From Tillandsia leiboldiana (Eukaryota > Streptophyta > Magnoliopsida > Poales > Bromeliaceae), in NCBI GenBank assembly GCA_029204045.2, contig CM055071.1:19318284-19382283 (forward strand): a stretch of 64,000 nt of DNA, written 5' to 3'. Within the stretch, counting starts at the first letter, position 1. Each line of letters opens with the position of its first letter. A model generated the notes under the pieces. The model did not search any database, had not been told where the DNA came from, and saw nothing but the letters and a program-made list of their open reading frames with translations. Shown piece after piece: positions 42,736 to 53,400 of this stretch. The position numbers and the translations under genes were made by a program.

Positions 42736-44459
42736 TTTACGTAGACTATTTTCTTTTCTTCTTTTTCTTTTGGCCGACCCGTCAACCATCTTTGGGAGGT
42801 AAATGGTACATTTTCTTATTGGTTGATGATTTCTCTAGGTTTTCTTGGGTAGCATTTTTAAAAGAGAAAGCTGATACGTTTGACTCTTTTCATGAGATTT
42901 GCCATCGTATTATGATTGAAAAGAATGAAAAGATCATTCGTGTTAGAAGTGATAGAGGCGGAGAATTCATAAATTCAAAATTCATTGATTTTTGCACTTC
43001 AAATGGCATTAAACATGAATTCTCGGCACCCTATACACCTCAGCTGAATGGTGTTGTTGAGCGCAAAAACAGGGTTGTACAAGAGATGGTGCGTGTGATG
43101 CTTCATAGCCGGAATTTACCGCTACATTTTTGGGCTGAAGCCGTGAACACCGCTGTCTATGTCATTAATAGAGTTTACTTGCGCCCAGGAACTTTAAATA
43201 CACCATATGAGCTGTGGTTTAGTAGAAAACCGGATATCAAATACTTTCGTATCTTCGGGAGTCGATGTTACATTTTACGTGACCGTGAAAATCTTGGAAA
43301 GTTCGACTCTCGAAGTGATGAAGGGATCTTTTTGGGTTTTTCTACGAATAGCAGAGCATATCGAGTATTTAACATTGAATCTAAGACGATCGTAGAATCT
43401 ATAAATGTTAAAGTAGATGAAGCTTTTCACTTTGGATCTGGAAAATCTACCCTCGATATCTCTCTAGATGATGATTCTCCTGCTAGTGCATCTTCTCATG
43501 ATAATACTTCCAATATTAATGATGCATCTAATGGCTCTTCTAGTTTATCTGATGTGCAGGAATCATCTCATGTATCTCCGAGTACTCCGTTTCAACAAAC
43601 GTTACGAATCTCCAAGGATCATCCGGAATCGAACATCATTGGAGATCCACGAGAAGGAGTTAGAACTCGGAAGCAGTTGGTTTGTGGATTCGCTTGCTAC
43701 GTATCTTTAATCGAACCAAAGAACATAGATGAAGCTCTTCAGGATGACTACTGGATTAAAGCAATGCAGGAAGAGCTCCATCAATTTGAGCGAAACAAAG
43801 TCTGGGAATTAACGAAGCCTCCAAAGCAACATAATGTGATAGGTACCAAATGGATCTTCAAGAACAAGAAAAATGAGGATGGTACTATCATCAGGAACAA
43901 GGCACGATTAGTTGCTCAAGGTTATTCTCAAGTAGAAGGAATAGACTTTGACGAAACATTCGCCCCTGTAGCTAGACTCGAGTCCATTCGTATACTATTT
44001 GCTATTGCTTGTCATTTTAAAATCAAATTATTTCAAATGGACGTTAAGAGCGCATTTCTAAATGGTTTTTTAAATGAGGAAGTTTATGTGGCTCAACCGA
44101 AAGGTTTTGTAGATCATAAACAACCTAACCATGTTTTTCGTTTGAAAAAGGCTCTTTACGGTCTGAAACAAGCACCGCGAGCATGGTACGAAAGGTTAAC
44201 AAAGCACCTTTTGGAGAAGGGCTATACTCGAGGGGGAGCTGATAGGACTCTCTTTGTGAAGCATTATCAAAGCAATTTCATTGTAGCACAAATCTATGTC
44301 GATGACATTGTATTTGGCGCAACAAGAGATAATGATGCTTCTAAATTCGCGGAGACCATGGAAAGCGAATTTGAGATGTCCATGATGGGCGAATTGACTT
44401 ATTTTCTTGGATTGCAAATTAAACAAAATGATGAAGGTATTCACTTGAGTCAATCCAAG

Positions 44460-45037
44460 TGTGACACCCCCGGAATTTGGATTAGTCCTATATATAAATG
44501 ATATAATAGGACTAAATCTCTAACCCGGCTATAGCATTTTGGATGGTAGCAAGATCCAAGAGGAACATGAGAGTTAAGCGTGCTAGAGCTAGAGTAGTTC
44601 TAGGATGGGTGACCCCCCTGGGAAGTGGGGCGTCACAGTTGGTATCAGAGCCATTCACTAGCCGGAAATGTGAGATGAGTCTCGGCTGAGCCAGGGTTAT
44701 ATAGCGGGTAGAGCGAGGCTCCCCGGCTAATGACCGTTGTGAGTGGAGTGCAGCTCCTCACAAGGTCGGCTAAGGCTAGCGAGACGAGTCTCACATCGCC
44801 TGGTGCTTGTGAGTGTGCTTGAGCCTGACGTGGACGTCAGGGCTTAAAGGGGGGAAGAATGTGACACCCCCGGAATTTGGATTAGTCCTATATATAAATG
44901 ATATAATAGGACTAAATCTCTAACCCGGCTATAGCATTTTGGATGGTAGCAAGATCCAAGAGGAACATGAGAGTTAAGCGTGCTAGAGCTAGAGTAGTTC
45001 TAGGATGGGTGACCCCCCTGGGAAGTGGGGCGTCACA
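44460..45037 (+). mobile_element. Cassandra miniature LTR element (TSD ccaag)
   Basis: 578 bp between duplications ccaag (44455-44459, 45038-45042). The 178-bp LTRs (44460-44637, 44860-45037) look identical. The primer site is at 44640-44651 and the polypurine tract ends at 44859. It differs from the 31190 copy at a few sites shared by both of its LTRs (for example ATATATAAATG), so it is an independent insertion. The 5S-like segments lie at 44541-44626 and 44941-45026. Confidence 0.93.
44541..44626 (+). ncRNA. 5S rRNA-like segment in Cassandra LTR
   Basis: Same 5S-like block as at 31271-31355, with box A-like and box C-like Pol III promoter sequences. A second copy lies at 44941-45026. Confidence 0.8.
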
Positions 45038-46764
45038 CCAAGTATGCAATGGAGTTGGTCAAAAAGTTTGATCTAGAAAATTGTAAAGATTTTCCAACTC
45101 CAATGGGAACTAGCCATAAGGGACTTGGAAGTGAATCACATAGTGAGAATGTAGACGAGAAACTGTATAGAAGTATGATTGGAAGTCTACTTTACCTCAC
45201 GGCTAGTCGCCCGGATATATCCTTTAGTGTTGGGATTTGCGCGAGATATCAATCAGCACCAAAGGAGGTTCACCTGAAAGCGGTGAAACGGATCATCCGG
45301 TACATCAAAGGATCAATTAATTTCGGAATTTGGTATCCTATGGGAACAAGTCTGGATATTGTTGGATACTCTGATGCCGATTGGGCAGGATCAGTGGATG
45401 ATCGGAAAAGCACGAGTGGTGCATGCTTCTATCTTGGCCATTGCCTTGTTGCATGGCACAGTAAAAAGCAGAATTGCATAGCACTCTCGACTGCCGAAGC
45501 GGAATACATTTCAGCTGGAAGTTGCTCAACTCAACTCATTTGGATGAAAAGCGTATTGAGCGACTTCCGCATTTCAGCATCTTCGGTAATAATTCTTTGT
45601 GACAACACAAGTGCAATTAACATTTCTAAAAACCCTGTGTTGCACTCTAGAACAAAACATATTGAACTTAGATATCATTTTCTTAGAGAGCTAGTTGAAT
45701 CAAATACTCTTCAACTTTCATATATTTCAACTGAGGATCAATTGGCTGACTTTTTAACAAAACCTTTGGATCAAAAACGTTTTATTCTTTTACGAAAAGC
45801 AATTGGAATGCTTTCCTTGAAATAAACTTCTTTTTGAAACCTTTGCTTAGGATAGGTTTTGTATTTGTTTTTGTTTTGTTCATTATCTATGTTTGTACAT
45901 AGGACATTAATTGAGCATAGATCATAATTGACTTTAATTGCATCTTTTCGCACATTTAGAAATTTATTATGCTTTTGCCATCATAATATTTCACTGTTGC
46001 AATGATCATTTATGTTAATTAAATCATCTTCTAAGTGATCAAAGTCAATTTCTCTCTCTGAATGATCTCTTGGTATAGTCATTATCTTATTTGACTGCTT
46101 AGTCGAGTATGAAATCGAGATCAATATTTGGTTGAATACTTTATATCTTAAATAATTGATAACCAATTGAGGGGGAGTCATAGAAAAAGTAAAATGCTCA
46201 AAAGATGTGGAAAGAGTTACATCCCAATGAGGAGTGTGAAAACTACCACCACATGGAGGAAAGAGCTACCACCTCGGTCGTCCGAGTATTGTGTGCAGCT
46301 ACCACATGTATACCAAGCATGGTTGTTCAAATTTTGATTAAGTAAAATGCATGTTGAAATACTTGACTTCGTCAAATTTCAAGGTTGGTATAAGGTGGGT
46401 TTTTAAAGAAAGATGCTCAAAGAGCCACTCTCTTCAACAGATTGTCTAGATACATTATCTACTATATTTGGGATTTCAAACATCTATTGATCTTTGTATT
46501 TCATTTTCTTTACTGAATTGATGATTTGATAAAGGCATTACTCATAAGATCAAGTTAGATGTAATTGAAGGTGTTCAACTTTAAGGGATTTAATTTTTGT
46601 AAATTCTCGTTTCATTTTTGGATATTATTGATAGATTTGGCATAATCTAATTCTTGTTGTATGAAACGATGATTTTTGTTTAAAGTTGATACACATTTGT
46701 GCTTACAATCTTTTTCTGGTTTTTCTTGAATTTCTCTGAAATTTTCTAAAGAAAAAGTTGGAGC

Positions 46765-46935
46765 CGATCCGGATCGGGCAAGATGATCCGGATCCCGAAC
46801 GCAGGTATTCTTCTGCGGGCTGACGATCCGGATTGGACCTGCCGATCCGGATCCCGAACGCAGTTTCTCACTGCGGGCAGCCGATCCGGATCGCAATCAT
46901 GAACTGATCCGGATCGCGGCTAGGGTTTTATAAAG
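46765..46935 (+). promoter_or_regulatory. Predicted internal promoter of the env-like ORF
   Basis: Six GATCCGGATC-like palindromes (46765-46918), three of them extended by CCCGAACG or a close variant, are followed by a telo-box (46921-46928) and TATAAAG (46929-46935). This is the same order as the LTR promoter. Elements 1 and 3 keep versions of it. The 0.9 kb between pol and this block (45826-46764) shows no gene. Confidence 0.55.
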
Positions 46936-47050
46936 AACAAAAGGGTTTTGATTTCTTTTACTCCAATCTTTTGTTCCAAAGTTTCCAGAGCCTCTCTCTC
47001 TAGATTTCATCCTTCCTGGAAGCTTTCAAACTCAAGTTCTTCAACTCCAA

Positions 47051-47436
47051 GTAAGTTTTATTGATCAAAATCTCGGTTTTTCACCGTTTTTCTCTTTTCC
47101 TCCTCAAACGTGATGAATTTCTTGGATCAACTTTGTTTGTGGATGGTTTTTGATCAAATTTCTTTTGAAATAAGAACTCTGGGTAGATTAGTTTTGATTA
47201 TATGCTAGGTATTCTCCTGATTAACGGATTTTTAGGCTGCGATTTCTAAAATTTCGGTTTTAGGGCATATAATAAGGATTTTCGAAAATCATGCAATTGA
47301 TCTATTTTTAAAAGTCCTTTTTGCAAAACTAATTTGATTCTTAGTCTCTCTACATGATTATGATTGTTTGGGTACAATTTTTCAAATCTTTGAAAATTAA
47401 CAATTTTCTCATGTGTTCTTGAGTTGTTGCTCACAG
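47051..47436 (+). other. Predicted leader intron of the env-like ORF
   Basis: GTAAGT at 47051 and TTGCTCACAG ending 47436 bound a T-rich 386-nt segment. Elements 1 (38031-38412, 382 nt) and 3 (61180-60797 minus, 384 nt) have the same sites. Splicing would place the ATG at 47467 thirty bases into exon 2. Confidence 0.6.
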
Positions 47437-47466
47437 GATTTTAATCTTCTTAAAGCACTTGGATCA

Positions 47467-48297
47467 ATGGGATTCTCATGGATCATTCTGTTATTGGTCA
47501 CTATGGTGCACACTCGGGCCCCAAACAAGTTAAAAAGAGCTAAGAAAACACAACAAAAGGGTGAGTTTCATGTGATCAGCGACACAGAAGTAGATTGTCA
47601 CGAGGTAGATTGGACTGAATTGACAGATGATGATGACTCATTGCCTGAACAAAAGGCGTCTGATGGTTCAAAAGGAAAAGCGTCCGATGCATCGAAAGAA
47701 AAAGCACCCATGGACAAAGGTAAAGCACCTATGACTGCACCAACCATCTCGGTGAAAAGGAAAAGACTTGCTCGACGACCTGGACGAGCTCGAGGTATTG
47801 AAATAAATGAACCATGTCAAGAGAACCCAAGGAATATTTCTCAAATTGACACTGAATCAGAAGACGAAGAAGATTGGGACACATTTCTTGACGAAGTACA
47901 ACAAGGCATTGATGAAGAAAATAAGGTTTACCTAAAGAAAAAGAAGCTACTGAAGTCTTCCTCAATACTTAAGCAGCAAGCCATGAAAAAGAATGTGCCA
48001 AGCAATGAACCTCCTTACAACACACATTTTTTGCCAAGAAGATCTCCTCGGAATGAAGGAAAGACTGCTCCGTCAATCGTCACACAACGGTCTTCAAATT
48101 CCAGAAAAATTGACCAAAAGGGGAACTTGGAGTCTTCCTTCAACCAAGAACAAGATAAAATAGCTCTAGAACTCGGAAAGATGTCCAAGGACATACAGCA
48201 GATGAAACAAGAATGCTCTACGATTTCGGGAATGCTTAAACGAATTTTGAAAAAGATAGGCTGCATGAGCTCTGAAGACTCCGAATCTGATGACTGA
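47467..48297 (+). CDS. Env-like third ORF, short variant (copia element 2)
   Basis: 276 residues from 47467, the first in-frame ATG after the predicted splice site. The frame is open further upstream only through the intron. It has a hydrophobic N-terminus (MGFSWIILLLVTMVHTRA), then lysine-rich and acidic low complexity, RKRLARRPGRARG, a very acidic block (about 120-145), a basic region with FLPRRSPRN, and a C-terminal helix likely to coil (about 215-265), ending in a serine/aspartate-rich tail. It shares both ends with the long variant at 38442 but lacks its globular middle. It lies 1.6 kb after pol, where SIRE elements carry an env-like ORF. Its function is unknown. Confidence 0.7.
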   Translation: MGFSWIILLLVTMVHTRAPNKLKRAKKTQQKGEFHVISDTEVDCHEVDWTELTDDDDSLPEQKASDGSKGKASDASKEKAPMDKGKAPMTAPTISVKRKRLARRPGRARGIEINEPCQENPRNISQIDTESEDEEDWDTFLDEVQQGIDEENKVYLKKKKLLKSSSILKQQAMKKNVPSNEPPYNTHFLPRRSPRNEGKTAPSIVTQRSSNSRKIDQKGNLESSFNQEQDKIALELGKMSKDIQQMKQECSTISGMLKRILKKIGCMSSEDSESDD

Positions 48298-49071
48298 TTC
48301 CCTTCTTTTTATTCTTTTGCAGATTTTTAACCTTTTCTTGTGCAGGTTTTTCAGTTTTTAGGACTTAATCTTAGTTCTAGTTCTTAAATTTCGGAACATT
48401 TTCTTTGAAATTTTTAACTCTCCTTCAATTTTTGGTAATTTTGGCTTTGTTTGTGACAAAAAGGGGGAGAGAGTTTAGAGAACTTGAACAATGATATTGT
48501 GAAAATTGTGATCTTGTATACATCAAGGTACAATGATGACTGCATCAAGGTACAATGATGAACAATGCTGATGTGAAAATTTTGTATACATCAAGGTAAG
48601 TATCACTTCAACTTCAACTTTGGTTTTTATCTTGTGATTGTTTGCATGTTTCTACTAACTATTCGACTAACTATTTGGGCATTAATATGACTAACAAGTT
48701 GATGTTGGACTAACACTTTATGACATTTGGTTTTTGATTGCATAGAAGATATGTTGGTTTTTGACTATGATTCTCTTACATATCTGAATTCTCAAATGTC
48801 ATGATGATCAGATAAACTCTATCTCTGTACTAGGTTTTGAATGCTAAATATTCTTGAGGTATCTAACGATCTCTTTTTGTCAAGAATGATTTCTTTATGC
48901 AGAGAGTACAGATGTCTAAGTCTAGAGTCTGTTTTAGGAGTTTATCTCATGTTTTTAAATTTTCGAATCTCCATTGTAAATTTTTGTTGTATGGTGATAG
49001 CAACAAAAATATCTTTTTGAATTTTCTTGAGTGGATCTGTGTTTTGTCACGAAACCGCCAAAGGGGGAGAT
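48298..49071 (+). mobile_element. Copia element 2: 3' non-coding region and polypurine tract
   Basis: T-rich sequence with AAAAAGGGGGAGAGAG near 48460 as a possible second polypurine tract. A short direct repeat of CATCAAGGTACAATGATGA occurs around 48530. The terminal tract AAAGGGGGAGAT runs to the 3' LTR. No gene is seen. Confidence 0.7.
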
Positions 49072-50411
49072 TGTTACGGAATTTAAGTTGGCATAGTTTC
49101 GTGAAAGTCTCAAGTCTTGAAGATTGAAGGTGAAGAAAGTTGGATCATTTAACTCAATCTCAAGAAAGAAGAATTCAAAAGGATCAGGTATGTTTAACTA
49201 AAGATTTTGTGTGATCCGAATACTTCTTGTAGTGTAGAAACACTTGGAAGAATCTTTCATTACATAAAAATCAAAAACTGGACTTGGGACATGTTCAGGA
49301 TCCGGATCAGGTTGTTCGATCCGGATCCCGAAGGTGGTTCGTTCATACACCAGTTCAATCCGGATCGTAGCCTCTCTTGATCCGGATCCCGAACACTGAG
49401 TTTACCATCTTCCTTGAACGATCCGGATCAGGCTTCGCAATCCGGATCCCGAACGTTGATGTTTGGTGAACTGTATGAACGATCCGGATCAAGCACTTCG
49501 ATCCGGATCCCGAACCTTCGTTTTTCTGGAATTGCCTGACTCGTTACGACGATCCGGATCACAGCTAATCCGATCCGGATCGCCGTCCGTAAAATTTCCA
49601 GAAATGTTAGGTTTTTGATTCTTATCTCCTTCCTAGGGTTTCTAACCTATAAATAGACCCTATGACTCTCTTTCTAGGGTTAATCCAAATAGCCGTCATT
49701 TTCATATATCATCTTATACAGCTCTAGATCCACCTATAGAGAAGAAAAGAAATCATTAGAGAATACTCTATGTTTCTTCATCTATATTGATTAGTTTGAT
49801 TCTAGGTTTTCATACTCACATCTTGAGTTGAATCAAACTAATGAATACTTAGATGGTATTTTCGATCTATCTTTGATCTAAGTATTCGGCGGATCATCAC
49901 CACCAAAAACAACGATTTACCCCAAAAAATCGGCGCGTGGATTCGCGTGTCCTTGTGGATTCAAGGTTCAACCGCTCTCGTGGATTCGGAGCGAGGCACA
50001 TTCGTGGATTCGAAGGGTGCTATTGGGTGAAGACCGTGGATTCGGTCGGACGTCGTGGATTCGACGTTGGACGCCGTGGATTCGGCGTTGGGCGCAGATC
50101 GTGGATTCGAGAAGCGTCGTGGAGCGAGCGGAGAAGATCCTCTAGGAGCGTATGGAAAAGGTTGAGTCGTAAGTGTGTACGGTAAATCACCTTGTACGTG
50201 TTTTAATTCTAGTGGATTTCTGCCGTGTTATCGGTCCCGTGGTTTTTTACTCCGGTGATGGAGTTTTCCACGTAAAAATCTTGCGTATTATTTTTATTTC
50301 CGCATTGGGTTTTTATCGCAACGATTTTTGAGTGTTTATACGTTTACACCTATTCACCCCCCTCTAGGTGTTTTTTCCCCTATTTAGATCCTTATTACAT
50401 ATAACCCAACA
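49072..50411 (+). mobile_element. 3' LTR of copia element 2
   Basis: 1340 bp, TGTTACGG to CCCAACA, about 99.5% like the 5' LTR. TATAAATA lies at 49648-49655. The TGGATT hairpin array is at about 49932-50113, with loops at 49939, 49957, 49982, 50006, 50038, 50057, 50078 and 50103, all conserved. Confidence 0.93.
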
Positions 50412-50416
50412 TAAAT

Positions 50417-50910
50417 ATCAACATTCCATACATTATTTGGAATAGGATGACAAGATATGTTGAGCATCCTCATCCCACGGAAAGACTCCCATTTCCATTG
50501 ATTATAATGAGGATTTTAAAGAAATTTCAGGTTGATATCAGTTCGACAACTTATCAACACTATTTAGGCATGATCAATAAGTCCACTGTTGTTAAGTCCT
50601 TCCATAAGCTGCATCATGTCACCCCAACTCCTCCGTACGGAACAAAACCCTACGTCGGCACTTCTGCATCACCTTCAAGGCAAGCTCCTATGCCGGATGA
50701 TGAAGCATCCGTCACATCGATTTATAAGGAGCAGCAACGCTTATCCTTTGAGCAAGAGCAAATAAGTAAAGAGGAGAAGTGAATTTCTGATGAACTTGAA
50801 CTCATTACAGCAGCCCAGATCACCTTGACAAAGAAGTTCAAGTCAATGAAAAAGTTGGTGAAGAAAATGTTTACGAAAATGGGTTGTATTAGTTTTGAGG
50901 ACTCAGAGTG
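50417..50910 (+). pseudogene. Env-like ORF of copia element 1, 3' part
   Basis: This continues the frame of 38442-39392 after the target duplication. A TGA at 50780-50782 interrupts it. The same frame then reads on to a C-terminus like that of the short variant (KKMFTKMGCISFEDSE) and is cut at 50910 by foreign sequence. The 3' LTR of element 1 is not seen. Confidence 0.7.
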
Positions 50911-51149
50911 TGTAATAACCGCGGTTTTATTTCTCTTTTTGGTCTTACCTTTGCTCTTTTTCTTGAACCACTCTTCGGCTAAGGGGCTGGGGTGCGATTA
51001 TTGTCTTATTGTTTCTTGGCAGGCCGTTGGGGTTCGCGGGTATTTTTGGAGAATAAAGCCCGCGAAACGGAGACCGGCGGCGCGACCGGATCTGATTTCC
51101 GACCCCGAAATCTCCCGGAATAAATTTTTGAAGTGTGCAGCAGTCTGAG
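50911..51149 (+). mobile_element. LTR-like fragment of unassigned family
   Basis: It starts TGTAATAACCGCGG exactly where copia element 1 is broken and runs 239 bp to the Tekay LTR. The TGTAATAAC start suggests the 5' edge of another LTR, into which the Tekay element was inserted. No partner end is visible. Confidence 0.45.
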
Positions 51150-51199
51150 TGTCACGCCCCGGGGGTGGAACCATGCCCCAGGCTCGCCAACAGATCCGC

Positions 51200-51227
51200 C
51201 GTCTGTACGGAAACTGCCGTACAGACG
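51200..51227 (-). repeat. U5 hairpin of the Tekay LTR
   Basis: CGTCTGTACGG and CCGTACAGACG form a perfect 11-bp stem with a 6-base loop, 50 bp from the LTR end and directly beside AACAGATCCGCC. The 5' LTR has a slightly disturbed copy near 59308. Confidence 0.75.
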
Positions 51228-51630
51228 AAGCGTCCAACCTGCAAAGAGATCTATCGCTACACAAGTATCAGAGCGGAAAAGAAACTATGCAGAAAGAAGA
51301 GAACGGAATAACTGAAATCACTAAATAAAAGAGTCCAAGTACAAGAGCCCACTATCTCACAAAACATAAGTACAGTACCACTGTCTAGTACAAAAGAGGA
51401 AACCAAATAGGTACAGATCACTCTATCTCTGACTCGACCGACTCGGGTAGGAACTAGTCGGCGACGCCCTTACCTCGATCAGAGGACTCCGCACGAGCCG
51501 AGCCTGGAAAAGATGCCTCAGGAACACCTGTCACACGCAGCGGGTGTGAGATCAACTGCAAAAGCAGATCTCAGTGGGTACCGCTGTCAGAACTCACGGT
51601 GCGCCCACCAAGTCCGCTGGAGGCAAAAAC

Positions 51631-51679
<49 letters not shown>
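51631..51679 (+). repeat. AGAT microsatellite
   Basis: About twelve uninterrupted AGAT units within the Tekay LTR. Confidence 0.97.
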
Positions 51680-51680
<1 letters not shown>

Positions 51681-52699
51681 GCATGCAGGAAATGAATCTA
51701 CTACTATATGCCTCAATACTATGCTCGAAGGAAAACCATCTAAGAACATATGCCACAACCACCCGCTCATGTCACCAAATCTCAACGACTGCCCATAGGG
51801 ACCAGTCAAGCCTGCGCCTGTCGACTAGGAGCGCACCTGCCCACCACCACACATCAACTTGAGGACGGGATTTACGTAGGGCGTCCTGTCCGACTGTCTC
51901 AATCTCTCTCAAATAGCCGCCAGGTAGCACGGCCAGGGGCGAGTACCCACCTGGTAGCACGGCCAGGGGTATCAATATCTCAACGCGTCCGGAGCGTGAC
52001 CCGAGGGGTGCGACCCCACCGGGTAAGGATCATGTCACATCTATCTCAGCAAGCGGCATCTGCAGGCTAAAATCCTCGATCAAATAGATCGGAAAACTCG
52101 AATGACTCTACTCACAATCAAGTCGGAAAAACCAACCCTCGACTAAATCTGGTAATGCTACTAACATCCTGAGACTCTGGAGTATAGCTAGAAAATCCAG
52201 GAATCCCCCTTTCTCGGCCCCCGGCACGGGATCAATACTCACAAGGGGTTTCCAACGATTTAGAACAACATCCTGTCGGTCACCAGATAAGAGTAATAAT
52301 GAAAAGGAACACGATACCTTTGCATTCGAAGCCATGTAGAGCAATTCGTGATTTCTAAATAAAACAACCCACCTGTGCTCAACCCGCAAAACCGCGCGCT
52401 AGAAGAAGGTCCCGAAGCAATCCAGCAGCTCCTCGCGGCAAAACGTGTACCACCGGTTACGTAGAAAGCTAGCGCTAAGCCACCACTGCGGAAACGGCGA
52501 AAACAGGGGTCAGAAAAAAACCCGCGGCCCAACACCGCGCTCAAAACGGCGGTACAAACCAAACCGCCCACGAAGGAACGTCGGGCGTTGCGCGGAAAAG
52601 ACCATCGCGCACCCGCAGCGGCGCACTGTCGAGCCGAAGACAACGGCACAGAGCGGCCCACGGCCGAACAGCCCAAAGAACCCGGCCCCGCGCAGCGGC

Positions 52700-53400
52700 G
52701 GCCAGCCGCGCGGCCGGCAGCGCCGCGCGGCCCAAGGGTTGCCCGCGCGGCGCCCTGCAGTGCCGCGCGCCCAGCGCGCGGCCTGCAGGGCCACGCGGCC
52801 CCATGGGCTGCCCGCGCGGCACCCTGCAGGGCCGCCCGCCCAGCGCGCGGCCTGCAGGGCCGCGCGGCCCCATGGGCCGCCCGCGCGGCACCCTGCAGGG
52901 CCGCCCGCCCAGTCCGCGGCCTGCAGGGCCGCGCGGCCCCATGGACCGCCCGCGCGGCACCCTGCAGGGCCGCGCGCCCAGCACGCGGCCTGCAGGGCCG
53001 CGGGGCCCCATGGGCCGCCCGCGCGGCACCTCCGCAGGGCCGCCCGCGCGGCCTCCAGCAGTGCCGCGCGCCCCGCGCGCGGCCTGCAGTGCCGCGCGGC
53101 ACAGGGGCCGCCCGCGCGGTCCCTGCAGTGCCGCGCGCCCCGCGCGCGGCCTGCAGTACCGCGCGCACAGGGCCGCACGCGCGGCCTCCTGCAGTGCCGC
53201 GCGCCCCGCGCGCGGCCTGCAGTGCCGCGCGGCACAGGGGCCGCCCGCGCGGCACCCCTGCAGTGCCGCGCGGCGACCCTGCAGTGCCGCGCGCCAAGCT
53301 CGTGGCCTGCAGTGCCGCGCGGCACAGGGGCCGCCCGCGCGGCACCCCTGCAGTGCCGCACGCCAAGCGCGCGGCCTGCAGGGCTGCGCGGCCCCACGCC
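52700..53400 (+). repeat. 69-bp GC-rich minisatellite in Tekay LTR
   Basis: CCCTGCAG recurs at 52753, 52822, 52891 and 52960, exactly 69 bp apart, then in a related, less regular set up to about 53400. Units are built from CGCGCGGCCTGCAGGGC-like near-palindromes and are extremely CpG-rich. Because 69 is divisible by three, all frames stay open, giving meaningless ORFs of up to 420 codons. Confidence 0.92.

Larger units (their letters stand above)
42740..45825 (+). pseudogene. pol: Copia pol (element 2): partial integrase, RT, RNase H, split by Cassandra
   Basis: Pol begins abruptly at a deletion junction (about 42770, PTRQPSLGG). The protease, the integrase zinc region and the first integrase catalytic aspartate are lost; RSDRGGEF and VVERKNR remain. 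RT is intact (KLFQMDVKSAFLNG, YVDDIVFG at about 44298). Cassandra is inserted at 44460. On both sides the reading frame is in register, so pol was open before that insertion. RNase H (45043-45825) keeps SDADWAGS, STAEAEY, CDNTSA and the C-terminal DQLAD segment. The frame differs from gag. Without protease and a complete integrase the element is non-autonomous. Confidence 0.9.
39393..50411 (+). mobile_element. SIRE-like Ty1/copia element 2, full length (TSD taaat)
   Basis: An 11,019-bp element between duplications taaat (39388-39392, 50412-50416). It has LTRs of 1339 and 1340 bp, a tRNA-Met primer site, gag, a pol lacking protease, a separate promoter-intron-env-like unit, and a polypurine tract ending at 49071. 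The two LTRs differ by about six substitutions and one indel by eye, so the insertion is young. A 578-bp Cassandra sits in pol. Size, gene order and the extra ORF point to the SIRE/Maximus lineage. Confidence 0.9.
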
